Part shown: positions 8,438 through 17,308 of the stretch, piece after piece
Numbering within the stretch: position 1 is the stretch's first letter
Layout of the letters: each line of letters begins with the position of its first letter
Source of the DNA: Halodurantibacterium flavum
GTDB lineage: Bacteria; Pseudomonadota; Alphaproteobacteria; Rhodobacterales; Rhodobacteraceae
Length of the DNA stretch: 64,000 bases
NCBI RefSeq assembly: GCF_042681825.1
Contig: NZ_JBHUGH010000005.1
Location: forward strand, 248,001 to 312,000
Direction: 5' to 3'
Translations under genes and position numbers: made by a program
The notes under the pieces: generated by a model
What the model was told of the DNA's origin: nothing
The model's input: the letters and a program-made list of their open reading frames with translations, nothing else
Databases searched by the model: none

Positions 8438-9241
8438 TCAGGCCTTGAGCAGATGGTCCATGCTGATCGAGGGCTGGGCGCATCCGGCCTCGCCCACCAC
8501 GCGGGCGGGAACGCCGGCGACCGTGGTGCATTCCGGCACGTCCTGAAGAACGACCGAGCCCGCGGCGATGCGGCTGCAATGGCCCACATGGATATTGCCG
8601 AGCACCTTGGCCCCCGCCCCGATCAGCACACCGTTGCCGATCTTGGGATGGCGGTCACCATCTTCCTTGCCCGTGCCGCCCAGCGTGACCGAGTGGAGCA
8701 TGGAGACGTTGTCGCCCACCACCGCGGTTTCGCCAATCACGATGGAATGGGCATGGTCGATCATGATGCCGCGACCGACCCGCGCCCCCGGATGGATATC
8801 GACGCCAAAGACCTCCGACACGCGCATCTGGATGAAATAGGCCAGATCCTTGCGCCCGGCCGCGAAAAGCCAGTGGCCGATCCGGTAGGCCTGCACGGCC
8901 TGATAGCCCTTGAAGAAGAGGATCGGCTGGATGAACCGGTGGCAGGCCGGGTCGCGGTCATAGACCGCCACCAGATCGGCCCGCGCCGCCTGACCGATTT
9001 CGGGCGCGGTCGCATAGGCCTCATCGGCGATTTCGCGCAACAGCTGTTCCGGCATCTCGCCCGAGGCGAGCTTGAGCGCGAGCCGGTAGGCCAGCGCCCG
9101 TTCCATGGTCGGGTGATGCAGCAGGCCCGAATGGATCAGGCCGCCCAGAAGCGGCTCCTGCGCCACGGCCTCACGAGCCTCTGAACAGATCCGGTCCCAG
9201 ACTGGATCGACCTGAGCAAGTTTTGCACGCGGATCGGCCAT
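8438..9241 (-). CDS. cysE: Serine O-acetyltransferase
   Basis: A 267-residue enzyme that makes O-acetylserine from serine and acetyl-CoA, the first committed step of cysteine synthesis. The N-terminal helical domain (about 1-145) has the family pattern around EPLLGGLIHSGLLHH. The C-terminal left-handed beta helix has hexapeptide repeats with the catalytic histidines in DIHPGARVGRGIMIDHAHS, then SVTLGGTGKEDGDRHPKIGNG. AAGGAGA precedes the ATG. It lies 33 bp behind the last GTA-linked gene in the same orientation, with no clear terminator between them. Cysteine synthesis could therefore be affected by read-through from the GTA operon. I recall cysE flanking the GTA cluster in R. capsulatus and relatives. 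Confidence 0.95.
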   Translation of the reverse strand: MADPRAKLAQVDPVWDRICSEAREAVAQEPLLGGLIHSGLLHHPTMERALAYRLALKLASGEMPEQLLREIADEAYATAPEIGQAARADLVAVYDRDPACHRFIQPILFFKGYQAVQAYRIGHWLFAAGRKDLAYFIQMRVSEVFGVDIHPGARVGRGIMIDHAHSIVIGETAVVGDNVSMLHSVTLGGTGKEDGDRHPKIGNGVLIGAGAKVLGNIHVGHCSRIAAGSVVLQDVPECTTVAGVPARVVGEAGCAQPSISMDHLLKA

Positions 9242-9274
9242 GGCAAGTCTCCTTCCCAGCGTTTATCGCTTAAT

Positions 9275-9619
9275 CTATGCTCTGCGCGTTTCGCAGGAAA
9301 GGCGCAAGTCGGAAAAAAGTTCTCCCCGCCCGGATGCGGGGACGCGTCGGGCGAGCAGCGCCGCCAGCACCACAAGCAGGCAGTCGAGGTAATCCGGGTC
9401 ATCCAGAAAAGGCTCGCGCGGTTGCGGATAGCGGCTTGCCGCATCCATCAGCGTGCCGTTGCCAAAGCGCGGATGCCATCGCCCCAGCCGCTTGCGGCAG
9501 CAATCTGCCTGATGCGCCTCGTCGATCAGGCGCGCCATCATCGCCGGACGGGACGCCCGGGGCAGCGGCAGCAACGCCCGTGCTGCCGCCACCGCATCCC
9601 CGATCAGGACCGTCCGCAT
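9275..9619 (-). CDS. Conserved hypothetical protein at the end of the GTA cluster
   Basis: A 114-residue protein beginning MRTVLIGDAVAAARALL. Its start overlaps the stop of the DUF2793 gene as TGATG, so it is translationally coupled to it. The sequence is basic and helical, with a D-x-x-x-x-A-R-x-L-L opening, a central EAHQADCCRKRLGRWHP stretch and a GNGTLMDAA motif. I do not recognise a function. It resembles short conserved proteins, possibly those labelled DUF7742, that sit at this position in Rhodobacterales GTA clusters. A longer in-frame reading up to 9826 is only a shadow of the DUF2793 gene. Confidence 0.7.
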   Translation of the reverse strand: MRTVLIGDAVAAARALLPLPRASRPAMMARLIDEAHQADCCRKRLGRWHPRFGNGTLMDAASRYPQPREPFLDDPDYLDCLLVVLAALLARRVPASGRGELFSDLRLSCETRRA

Positions 9620-10335
9620 CAGGCGGCCGGGATGCCGACTTCGTGCAGATGCAACGCGAAGCGCACCCGCCCGCCCGCGAACGACCCACCGCTGGCGCTG
9701 AGCAAAAGCGGCGTCGGCTCGTAAAAGCTCATGGGTGCGGACAAAAGCCCCCGCGCCCAGGACCCTGCCGCCGTCCCCAGCCCCGCGCCGAACCGGTCGG
9801 GCGCGCCGGGATTGCCGAGTTGCCATGTGGTCAGGCTGCCGGTGATCGGCTCGACCACCCGGGCGGTGACGGCAAAGACCATCGAGGCCGCGGGGATCGT
9901 CACGGCGGGAGTTGAACTCTGCCCCGCCGCGATCTCATGGTCGAACTCGGTGATGCGAAAGAACGACCCCGCACGGTTTTCCGACATCGCGACGACCCCG
10001 GTGCGCCAGCTTTGCCCGTCGAACAGCGCCGATTGATGTTCGTCGAGGATAAAGCCCTGCCAGCCGCGCCGGGGCGTTGCAAAGACCCAGCCGCCGCCCG
10101 TCGCGATGGCAAGCTGGCCTGCACGCCCCTCCCACGCGTTCACCGCGCCCTGCGGTACCGACCAGACCTGACCGTCGGTCGCCGTGAGCGGCGGCAGCGT
10201 CACCGTCCGCGACAGGATCGTCACCTGCGCCAGCGCGTCGAGCCGCAACAGCGCCTCATTCACCGTGACATGCTTTTGCGCCTGCGCCGCCTGCACCAGC
10301 GGCAGCCCCAGTTGAACCGTCTCAGACATCGACAT
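9619..10335 (-). CDS. DUF2793 domain protein downstream of GTA gp15
   Basis: A 238-residue protein with a DUF2793 domain in its N-terminal half: LGLPLVQAAQAQKHVTVNEA at the start, then QVWSVPQGAVNAWEGRAGQLA and a FILDEHQSALFDGQSW stretch. The C-terminal half, from about residue 115, looks like a beta-rich fibre or carbohydrate-binding module (GVVAMSENRAGSFF, SSTPAVTIPAASMVFAVTARV). Proteins of this type commonly follow the GTA tail-tip gene, and I infer a particle-associated fibre or spike-like role; this is not shown. The start overlaps the end of gp15; ATGs at 10335 and 10329 are both possible. Confidence 0.8.
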   Translation of the reverse strand: MSMSETVQLGLPLVQAAQAQKHVTVNEALLRLDALAQVTILSRTVTLPPLTATDGQVWSVPQGAVNAWEGRAGQLAIATGGGWVFATPRRGWQGFILDEHQSALFDGQSWRTGVVAMSENRAGSFFRITEFDHEIAAGQSSTPAVTIPAASMVFAVTARVVEPITGSLTTWQLGNPGAPDRFGAGLGTAAGSWARGLLSAPMSFYEPTPLLLSASGGSFAGGRVRFALHLHEVGIPAA

Positions 10336-13300
10336 CCATCCCCGTAAATGGTCCGGCGCCAAACCGCGCCGAAAGTTGCGCCACCTCGATGCGGAACGGC
10401 CCCTGAAGCCCGTCCGCCGCCCGTTCCGCCGCGCCATAGATCCAGGCGGGCGCGGTCGTCATCGCCTCGCGGCGGATCGCCTGCCCCTGCGTCACGCGAA
10501 CCAGATACTGCTCGGCCTCTTCGCCCAGCGGCACGTCCACGCCCGTCCAGCTATCCCCGTCGATCCGTGTCCGCCGCACCCAGCGCAGTTGCAGATCGCC
10601 GCCCTGCCGCGTCAGCCGCAGGTGGCAGGGCGCGTAGGGCCGCAGGCCGACGCCGCGAAAGGCCTCGACCAGATGGCGATAGCTCGGATCGTCATAGCCG
10701 CGTTGCGCGGGCCCGATGCGGTAATGCCGCGCGAGGTCCCGCGCCGCCTGCGGCAGGTCGATCTGCGTCACCGCCGCATCCAGCAGGACGACGCGGCTGC
10801 CGGCGGGCCAGACCTCGGGCATCGCCGCTTCGGTTCCCGCCTGCCCCCGCAACCGCAGCGTGATGTCATAGATGCCCGGCCCGACCAGTTCGGCGGTTGC
10901 AAATTGCAGCACCTCCCAGCCATCGGAGGCGCCCGACCCGATGGCCATCGCATTGGCGCCGTTGAGCACCTCAGCCATGCTTGCGGATGCGAGCGCCCCG
11001 GACACCCGCACCCGCAGCGCCGGCCCCCGGTCCCAGGCGCCGGGCCGCGCGGCCTCCAGCGGGGTCAGCGTCTCGCCGATCACCGCGCGCGCACCAATGG
11101 TCCTGGCAAGCGCATAGCCGTGATCCGCGTCCGAGGACCAGACGGCGACCGAGCCGGGCCAGGGCGTCGCCGTCACCGCCAGATGCGGCGCGTGCGGCAC
11201 CTCGTCCCCGTGCAGCAGCGGCAGGTCCAGGAACACCGGCAGCACCGGCACGGGCGGGACAAAGGCGCGGGCGCGGGGGGCGTCCTCGGCGGCATCGGCC
11301 GGGCGATAGATCCCCGGTTCGACCCGAACCGCGTCGACGTTCAGCACACCCGCCTGTTCCACCCGGTCGATGCGCCAGCGTCGCCCGTTCAGCGCCACGA
11401 CATCCCCCGCCCCAAGCCCCGACGATGGCGGCAGCGCAAACCGCAACCCGTCCCGCGCCACCCGCGATTCCGCCAGCCACCGGTCGCTGATCGCACGCGC
11501 CTCGGGCGTGGTCAGTGCCATGGCAAGCTCGGAATGGGCGATGGAATGGACCGTCTCATCGGGCAGCGCCGCCTCGGCCGACCGCGCCTCATAATCGCCT
11601 TCGGCCTCGACATAGTTCAGCCGCACACGCCCCGCGACCTCTGCCTCGGGGGCGCGCTGTCCCTCTTCGCTTCCGTCCAGATCGTCCCCAAGGGCCAGCA
11701 TCCCGGGCGTCAGGTTGCCGGTCACGCGGCCGCTCCGCATCCGGAACCGCAGCACTCCTTCGCGCTCGATCGCGTCAAAGCCATGGGCGAGCATCAGGGG
11801 CTGCAAGGCCGCGCGCCCCGTATCGGTCGATGGCAGGGCATAGCCCCGCACCAGACCGTAAAGCCCCCGCACGTCATAGCCGGTCACGCCCGCCCGCTCG
11901 CAGATCTCGGCGACCACATTCGCGAGCGGTTGCGCCGCCGTGCGCCCCGTCAACCAATGCCCGCGCGCATGGTTCGCCCCATCCGACCACAGGTCGCGGT
12001 TCATCGGGAAATGCGGCCATGGCCGCGCGTCCCAGGCCCAGACATGGGCGCGGGACATGTCGATCATCCGCCCGCCATAGATCTCCGACACCGGATTGCG
12101 CGCCGGATCGGCCCAGTAATCGACCATCGCGCGCAGGTACTGCATCTGGATCAGATCGTCCCGCGCGCCGCTGGAATGGCGCGGCAGGCTCGATTCCGAG
12201 GATTTCGGGTCGAGGAACTTGTTCGGTTCGTTCGTTCCCTTGTCCACGGCGGCACAGCCCATCTCGGTGAACCAGATCGGCTTGGACCCCGGCTCCCAGA
12301 CGGTAGGGGCGGGCAACCGCGCCCCGTCGATCCGTTCGTGATGCGCATTGGCCCACCAGTTGCGCAGATCCTTCACGCGCCAGATCCAGGCCTCGCCATG
12401 GGCGCCGTCCTCGATGGGCGAGCGGACCTGCGCCTCCATCGCCTCGCGCCCGGCGTAATACCAGTCATAGCCTTCGCCGCCCTCGATATTGGCCTTCAGG
12501 TAATCGAGGTCATGGATCGCGCCCCATGCTGCATCGGCGTGATCCTCGCCATCGCGCCAGTCCGACAGCGGCATGTAATTGTCGATCCCGATGAAATCGA
12601 CATTCTCGTCCGCCCATAGCGGGTCGAGGTGGAAATAGCGGTTTCCGTCCGCGCTATAGCCGAAATACTCCGACCAGTCGGCGGCATAGCTGATCTTGAC
12701 CTCCGGCCCCAGGATTGCGCGCACCTCGGCGGCCAGCCTGCGGAACTCCGCCACCGCGGGAAAGCTGTCACCCGCCCCCCGCACCTGAGTCAGGCTGCGC
12801 ATCTCGGACCCGACGCAGAACGCATCGACCCCACCCGCCGCCTTGCACAGAAACGCGTAATGCAGGATGAAGCGACGATAGCTCCATTCCTGCGGCCCGG
12901 AATAGACAACCCGCGTGCCCTCCAGACGGAAATCACCCGCGACGCAATTGCCAAAGAACGCCGCCACCTCGGCCGCCGCGGCCGCTGTGCGGTCGGGCGT
13001 GTCCGGCTGCCCGGGGGCAAGCGAGGTGGTGATCCGGCCGCGCCACGGCAACGGCGCCTGCCCTTCGCCGTCGCTCCAGGGATCGGGCAGCGTGTTGCCC
13101 GCCATCTGCTCCATCAGCAGGAACGGATAGAATACCGCCTTCTGCCCGCGCCCGGCCAGCGCGCGGATCGCCTCGATGACCGAGGCATCCGCCGGCGTGC
13201 CGCCATAGACCGGACGGTCGTCCAGCCGCGCGATCCGGTCGGCGGTGGCGCGGGTCAGGCCCGCCACGACCCAGGGCATCCCCTGCCCGTCGATCTCCTT

Positions 13301-14206
13301 CTGCTCCACCTTGGGACGGACGCGGCAGGACCCGCAGCGCAGATCATCGCCGAACCACGACACCACCAGCAGCGCCGAACCCGCCCGCGGCAGTTCCTCG
13401 GTCAGTTGGTCAAGCGAGACGGCAAGGTCCGCCCGCCCCTCGGGCGAGTTCACGTTGACCGGCGTCACCTCGCCCAGCCCCTTGTCGAAATGCACAGGCG
13501 TGGTGGCCAGCGCATATTCCCCCGTTCCGGGCATCAGCGCGACCGCCTCGATCCCGCGCACCAGATCGGGCACATCGGGCGCAATGGCGGGGCGAAACAC
13601 CTCGAAGGTGAATTGCGGCACCCGGTTGCCGAACCGCTCCAGCGCCAGATCCTCCAGCACCACATAGGCGATGCCGCGATAGGCGGGCGCAAGGTCCGCC
13701 CCCTCGACCGCCGCGATGCGCGGGTCCGGCAACTGATCCTCGCTGCCGGTATAGACCCGGATCGCCAGATCGGATTTCGGGATCTCCTCGCCGTCGGCCC
13801 AGATCCGGCCCACCCGCGTAATGACGCCCTCGCACAGCGCCACGGCAAGGCTGACGGAATAGCGGTGATGCACCGTCGTCACGCGCGGCTGGCCCTTGCC
13901 CCCGCCCTGGCTGCTGCGATCCACCGTTTCCAGAAAGCGCGTGGCCCAGATCACCTGCCCGGGCACCCGCATCCGGCCATAGACCAGCGGCACCGGCGCG
14001 CCCTCGGACGCGCCCGTCAGGCGCAGCCGGTCCAGCTTGCCGGTCTCGACCGTCTGCGATCCCGCACCCAGCAGCCGCTGGTCGATCACCTGACCCAGCG
14101 TCGCGCCGACGGCCCGCCCGATCACCGCGCCCGAAAGCCCCAGCGCCGTGCCGCCCATGCTTCCGCCCACTGCGGCGCCCACCGCGCCCAGCACAATCGT
14201 CGCCAT
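10322..14206 (-). CDS. GTA tail-tip (megatron) protein, TIM-barrel-like, gp15
   Basis: A 1294-residue protein equivalent to RcGTA g15 (rcc01698), the central tail-tip/host-interaction protein. The N-terminus is Gly/Ala-rich and hydrophobic (VLGAVGAAVGGSMGGTALGL), followed by a baseplate-like domain with APVPLVYGRMRVPGQVIWAT. A glycoside-hydrolase TIM-barrel-like domain spans roughly residues 420-720 (YAFLCKAAGGVDAFCVGSEM, YAADWSEYFGY, IDNYMPLSDWRDG, WFTEMGCAAVDKG). A phage-tail beta domain and a C-terminal receptor-binding-like region ending near GPFTGMDVDV complete it. The gene starts 12 bp after gp14 and is full length, with no frameshift, which argues for a maintained particle. Confidence 0.93.
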   Translation of the reverse strand: MATIVLGAVGAAVGGSMGGTALGLSGAVIGRAVGATLGQVIDQRLLGAGSQTVETGKLDRLRLTGASEGAPVPLVYGRMRVPGQVIWATRFLETVDRSSQGGGKGQPRVTTVHHRYSVSLAVALCEGVITRVGRIWADGEEIPKSDLAIRVYTGSEDQLPDPRIAAVEGADLAPAYRGIAYVVLEDLALERFGNRVPQFTFEVFRPAIAPDVPDLVRGIEAVALMPGTGEYALATTPVHFDKGLGEVTPVNVNSPEGRADLAVSLDQLTEELPRAGSALLVVSWFGDDLRCGSCRVRPKVEQKEIDGQGMPWVVAGLTRATADRIARLDDRPVYGGTPADASVIEAIRALAGRGQKAVFYPFLLMEQMAGNTLPDPWSDGEGQAPLPWRGRITTSLAPGQPDTPDRTAAAAAEVAAFFGNCVAGDFRLEGTRVVYSGPQEWSYRRFILHYAFLCKAAGGVDAFCVGSEMRSLTQVRGAGDSFPAVAEFRRLAAEVRAILGPEVKISYAADWSEYFGYSADGNRYFHLDPLWADENVDFIGIDNYMPLSDWRDGEDHADAAWGAIHDLDYLKANIEGGEGYDWYYAGREAMEAQVRSPIEDGAHGEAWIWRVKDLRNWWANAHHERIDGARLPAPTVWEPGSKPIWFTEMGCAAVDKGTNEPNKFLDPKSSESSLPRHSSGARDDLIQMQYLRAMVDYWADPARNPVSEIYGGRMIDMSRAHVWAWDARPWPHFPMNRDLWSDGANHARGHWLTGRTAAQPLANVVAEICERAGVTGYDVRGLYGLVRGYALPSTDTGRAALQPLMLAHGFDAIEREGVLRFRMRSGRVTGNLTPGMLALGDDLDGSEEGQRAPEAEVAGRVRLNYVEAEGDYEARSAEAALPDETVHSIAHSELAMALTTPEARAISDRWLAESRVARDGLRFALPPSSGLGAGDVVALNGRRWRIDRVEQAGVLNVDAVRVEPGIYRPADAAEDAPRARAFVPPVPVLPVFLDLPLLHGDEVPHAPHLAVTATPWPGSVAVWSSDADHGYALARTIGARAVIGETLTPLEAARPGAWDRGPALRVRVSGALASASMAEVLNGANAMAIGSGASDGWEVLQFATAELVGPGIYDITLRLRGQAGTEAAMPEVWPAGSRVVLLDAAVTQIDLPQAARDLARHYRIGPAQRGYDDPSYRHLVEAFRGVGLRPYAPCHLRLTRQGGDLQLRWVRRTRIDGDSWTGVDVPLGEEAEQYLVRVTQGQAIRREAMTTAPAWIYGAAERAADGLQGPFRIEVAQLSARFGAGPFTGMDVDV

Positions 14207-14218
14207 CTGGCTTCTCCT

Positions 14219-14641
14219 TCAGGGAAAGACGTATCGCGCCACGATCCGGCGCGCCCAGGGGGCCGACAGGGGGCTTTCGACCACCCCGTGCCCGCTATAG
14301 GCGTGGACGAAACTCGCCCCCGCCCCGATTTCGCCGGCGATCCCCAGATGCTTGGCGATCCCGCCCTCCCGCATCCGGAAGACCAGAAGATCGCCCGCCC
14401 CCCCCGGACCCGCGCGCCGCATCATGTGCCGGTCCAGCGCAGCGATCAGCATCTCGGTCCGCCCCGGCTCCGCCCAATCCGCGGCATAGGGCGGCACGGG
14501 CTCCGGCTCGGGCCCGTAAAGCGCCCGCCAGACCCCGCGAAAGAGGCCGAGGCAATCCGCCCCAGCGCCGCGCAGCGAGGCCTGATGCCGATAGGGCGTG
14601 CCGATCCAGACCCGCGCCTCGGCCAGCGCCCGCAGGCTCAT
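14219..14641 (-). CDS. GTA cell-wall peptidase, NlpC/P60 type, gp14
   Basis: A 140-residue NlpC/P60-family peptidase corresponding to RcGTA g14. It should cut peptidoglycan during DNA delivery from the tail tip. The catalytic cysteine lies in GADCLGLFRGVWR (about residue 30) and the histidine in AKHLGIAGE (about residue 98). The spacing and YRHQASLRG upstream fit the phage peptidase subfamily. The ATG overlaps the end of gp13 (ATGA type), as in the rest of this operon, and gp15 follows after 12 bp. There is no signal peptide, as expected for a protein assembled into the particle. Confidence 0.92.
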   Translation of the reverse strand: MSLRALAEARVWIGTPYRHQASLRGAGADCLGLFRGVWRALYGPEPEPVPPYAADWAEPGRTEMLIAALDRHMMRRAGPGGAGDLLVFRMREGGIAKHLGIAGEIGAGASFVHAYSGHGVVESPLSAPWARRIVARYVFP

Positions 14642-15510
14642 CGGAACAGGCTCCCGCCGTCATGCACGCCCGATCCGTTCGGCCAGCTCAGCAGCCAGTC
14701 TTCGCCCGGCATATGCGGAAAGCCGCGGAAGTTCATGAAATTGCTGAACTTCAACCGGCAGGTCTCGGCCCGCCTGTCACAGCCCGCCTCCAGCCGCACC
14801 CGGTCGCCCGCGCTGGCGCCGAGGCCCAGCGCCTGCCACAACTCCACCTCGCGCGCGGCTGCGCCCAGCCGGTCGTTCTTGATGACCGCCGACAAACCCG
14901 CAGCCGCGCCGGTCAGCACGACCAACCGCCCGCCCTCGAACCAGCGGTCATCGAACCCCGCCATCTGCGGCAGCCGGAACAGCGTGTCGCCATCATGGGG
15001 CAGCTCGATCTCGGCGGAATAGCCGGGCTGGCCCAGATCGACCCGGCACTGCCGGTCGCCCAGAACCGCGCTGCAGCCGCGGTGAAAGATGCGGCCCTGC
15101 GGCTGGTTCAACCGCTCGGTCAGCCCGCGCAACTCGGCCCGGAACGCACCGCCGGCCCGCGTGATCTCGCCCAGGCTCCCGCGAAAGATCAGGCCGCGCT
15201 GGTCCGGATCGGCCCAGTTCACCTGCCAGATCCGCACGCCCGCATCGTCATAGCGCCCGGCCAGAATGTCGCGTTCCGTCAGCCCCGCCTCGCTCAGGGC
15301 GCCATGACCCTCGGCATTGTCCACCGACAGCCCCGTGCCCTGCTGCAAGGCCCTGGCGGTCATGCCCGTGCCCGCGCGGAACAGGATGCCCTCAAAGCGC
15401 AGGTCCCGGTCGTGATCGGTAAAGCCCAGCGTCACCCCATCCGCCCGCGTCACCGCCCAGGCGCGGCAAACCGTGGTCGCGCCGGTTTCCAGATGCGCCC
15501 GCAGCGTCAT
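14638..15510 (-). CDS. GTA baseplate hub protein, DUF2163, gp13
   Basis: A 290-residue DUF2163 protein equivalent to RcGTA g13. It starts MTLRAHLETGATTVCRAW and has the family features GFTDHDRDLRF, ARYDDA-like DILAGRYDDAGVRIW and GSLGEITR. Four cysteines stand in two pairs, CSAVLGDRQC near residue 148 and CDRRAETC near residue 250. In the published RcGTA structure I recall an iron-sulfur cluster in the hub protein; these four cysteines would be natural ligands, but this is inference. It overlaps both neighbours by four bases. Confidence 0.92.
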   Translation of the reverse strand: MTLRAHLETGATTVCRAWAVTRADGVTLGFTDHDRDLRFEGILFRAGTGMTARALQQGTGLSVDNAEGHGALSEAGLTERDILAGRYDDAGVRIWQVNWADPDQRGLIFRGSLGEITRAGGAFRAELRGLTERLNQPQGRIFHRGCSAVLGDRQCRVDLGQPGYSAEIELPHDGDTLFRLPQMAGFDDRWFEGGRLVVLTGAAAGLSAVIKNDRLGAAAREVELWQALGLGASAGDRVRLEAGCDRRAETCRLKFSNFMNFRGFPHMPGEDWLLSWPNGSGVHDGGSLFR

Positions 15511-16142
15511 AGCCGCACCTCCACCACCGGAACGGCCGGAACCTCGCCAGCCTGGAAATTTGCGACCGAGACATGGATGCGGTCCGTGTCGAACCTGACC
15601 GGCACGTCGAACTCGAACCCCGCCGTGACGACCGCGCCCGGCGCCGGCGCATCGGCCAGCCGGATCAGGCCCTGATCGGCCTCCAGCTCGTAATGCAGCC
15701 CCTCGGTCAGCGGCAGTCCCGCGACAGCCACCTGCACCGTGCCCGCGACCGCCTTGGCGATGGGCCGCAGATAGGTCGCGGGGCCCGAGACATAGGCCTT
15801 CACCAGGCCGAACTCCGTGCGCGCACCGTCGCCCGTGCCCAGCACCTGATCCTCGGCCGAGATCGGACGGCCGAACGGCGCCGACCGGTAATCGGCCCAG
15901 TCCTTCCAGCGAAAGCCGTGCATCTGCCCCGCCCGTGCCTCGAAAAAGGCGATCAGCTCGGCCAGATCCTCCAGCCCCCGCAGCCCCAGCCCCGCATCAT
16001 AGCGGCGACGCGAATGGGCCCAGGGGGTGTTGCGCTCCTCATGCCCGTTCGAGAGCGTCACGATCTCGGTCCGGCGCTCCGGCCCGCCGACAGAGCCAAA
16101 GGACAGGTCGGCGGGAAATCTGATCTCGTGGAATGCCATCAT
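15507..16142 (-). CDS. GTA distal tail protein, DUF2460 (TIGR02217 type), gp12
   Basis: A 211-residue DUF2460 protein equivalent to RcGTA g12, which in phage terms is the distal tail protein joining tube and hub. It starts MMAFHEIRFPADLSFGSVGG and carries the typical RRTEIVTLSNGHEERN-like segment, then WAHSRRRYDAGLGLRGLEDL and AFFEARAGQMHGFRWKDWAD. The C-terminal half is beta-rich and ends VPAVPVVEVRL. ATG at 16142 overlaps the tape-measure stop by four bases, and its own stop overlaps the hub gene start. Confidence 0.92.
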   Translation of the reverse strand: MMAFHEIRFPADLSFGSVGGPERRTEIVTLSNGHEERNTPWAHSRRRYDAGLGLRGLEDLAELIAFFEARAGQMHGFRWKDWADYRSAPFGRPISAEDQVLGTGDGARTEFGLVKAYVSGPATYLRPIAKAVAGTVQVAVAGLPLTEGLHYELEADQGLIRLADAPAPGAVVTAGFEFDVPVRFDTDRIHVSVANFQAGEVPAVPVVEVRL

Positions 16143-16798
16143 CGGTTCCTCTGGCCCCGGCCCAGCGCGCGCGTCATCTGCGCGGCGATCTGGCTCTGAC
16201 TGCGGTGAAAGCCCTGCACATCGGGCGTCTGGATGTTCATGACCACGTTCACGGGGCGCCCGCCCCCCTGCGCCTGCACGCCCAGCTTGCCGTCGGCGCC
16301 GCGCGTCAGGGGCATGATCGCCTCGGGGCCGGCCTCGCCCATCAGCCCGCGCCCGCCCCGCATCGGGAACATGACCGGCCCGCTGACGATGCCGCCTTTG
16401 GCAAAGGGCATCACCCGCCCCTGGGTAAAGGCCCCCCCGTCGGCAAAGGGCAGCGCCCCCGAGACCGCCGCGTTGATCCCGCTTGCCAGCGCGCCGCCCA
16501 CCGCGTTCTGCACCGGCCGCATCGCCGTCGCATAGACCTGGCCCACCATGGACTTCGCGACCTGCCGCAGCGCATCCGACAGCCGCAGCCCGTCGAAAAC
16601 GAGCCCGTCAAAGGCGCGCCGCAGCCCGCCCCCGAAACTCGTCGTCAACCGCGTCACCTCCCGGTCGGTAAAGACCATGCCCTCCCGCATCCGGGCAAGC
16701 TCCCCCTCGAAGGCGCCGGTGACACTGCGGGCGCCCCGCATCTGTTCTTCCAGCGCCGCGATCTGGTCGCTCAGCGCGTCGATCTCACTCATCGCCAT
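16139..16798 (-). CDS. GTA tail tape-measure protein, gp11
   Basis: A 219-residue protein equivalent to RcGTA g11. The short length fits the short GTA tail. The first 50 residues are helical (SEIDALSDQIAALEEQMRGA). A Gly-rich part with repeated Phe follows (PFADGGAFTQGRVMPFAKGG, MFPMRGGRGLMGEAGPEAIM), a composition typical of tape-measure C-terminal ends. It overlaps the preceding small gene by 14 bases and gp12 by four bases. Confidence 0.88.
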   Translation of the reverse strand: MAMSEIDALSDQIAALEEQMRGARSVTGAFEGELARMREGMVFTDREVTRLTTSFGGGLRRAFDGLVFDGLRLSDALRQVAKSMVGQVYATAMRPVQNAVGGALASGINAAVSGALPFADGGAFTQGRVMPFAKGGIVSGPVMFPMRGGRGLMGEAGPEAIMPLTRGADGKLGVQAQGGGRPVNVVMNIQTPDVQGFHRSQSQIAAQMTRALGRGQRNR

Positions 16799-16997
16799 CC
16801 TCCTTCGGGGGTGCCTTCAGGTCGGGAAAGGCCGCGGCCAGTTCTTCCAGCCGCGCCCGGCTCAGCGCCGCGGGCCCCCCGTCGAGCCCCAGCATGATCA
16901 GCAATTCGGCGGGCGTAAGCTGCCAGAACTCGGCCGGTGTCAGCCCCAGGTCCCGCAGCCCCGCCCGCATCAGCCCGCGCCAGTCAAAGGCCCTCAT
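16785..16997 (-). CDS. GTA small tail-assembly protein, gp10.1 (rcc01693 type)
   Basis: A 70-residue protein at the position of RcGTA g10.1 (rcc01693 family). The central motif LGLTPAEFWQLTPAELLIMLG is highly characteristic of this family and of small phage tail-assembly chaperones. It probably helps load the tail tube on the tape measure together with gp10. It overlaps gp10 by four bases and the tape-measure gene by 14 bases, so the three are tightly coupled. Confidence 0.88.
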   Translation of the reverse strand: MRAFDWRGLMRAGLRDLGLTPAEFWQLTPAELLIMLGLDGGPAALSRARLEELAAAFPDLKAPPKEDGDE

Positions 16998-17308
16998 CCG
17001 GGCACCGAGAACGCCCGCGCCAGCAGTTCCGCCGCGATCCGCGCCGCCTGCATCGGCCCGCCCCTGATCTCGGCGGTGGCAAGCTCGGACGCATCGCCCT
17101 GCCAGCCGCCGCCCCGCAGCCCCGCGACCACCAGCGCCAGCACGTCACGGGTGGCAAAGCGGCCCGTTTCGAACCGCTCCACCAGGTCGATCAGCCCGCC
17201 CGTCTCAAGCGCCGCCTCCAGCTCGGCCAGCGCCCCCAGCGTCAGGCGGCACACATGGCGCCGGCCGTCCAGCCAGATCGCCACCTCTCCTGCCAACGGG
17301 TTCGCCAT
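16994..17308 (-). CDS. GTA tail-assembly chaperone, gp10
   Basis: A 104-residue protein of the gene-transfer-agent tail chaperone family (Phage_TAC type), equivalent to RcGTA g10. It starts MANPLAGEVAIWLDGRRH, then LTLGALAELEAALETGGLIDLVERF, the standard helical core. In tailed phages such proteins are often made with a frameshift extension; here gp10.1 is a separate overlapping gene. The start shares one base with the stop of gp9 (TGATG). Confidence 0.88.
   Translation of the reverse strand: MANPLAGEVAIWLDGRRHVCRLTLGALAELEAALETGGLIDLVERFETGRFATRDVLALVVAGLRGGGWQGDASELATAEIRGGPMQAARIAAELLARAFSVPG

Noticed and set aside
10376..15022. Two long plus-strand open frames opposite the GTA tail genes
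   Set aside because: Antisense to conserved GTA genes and composed of Arg/Pro/His-rich shadow sequence.
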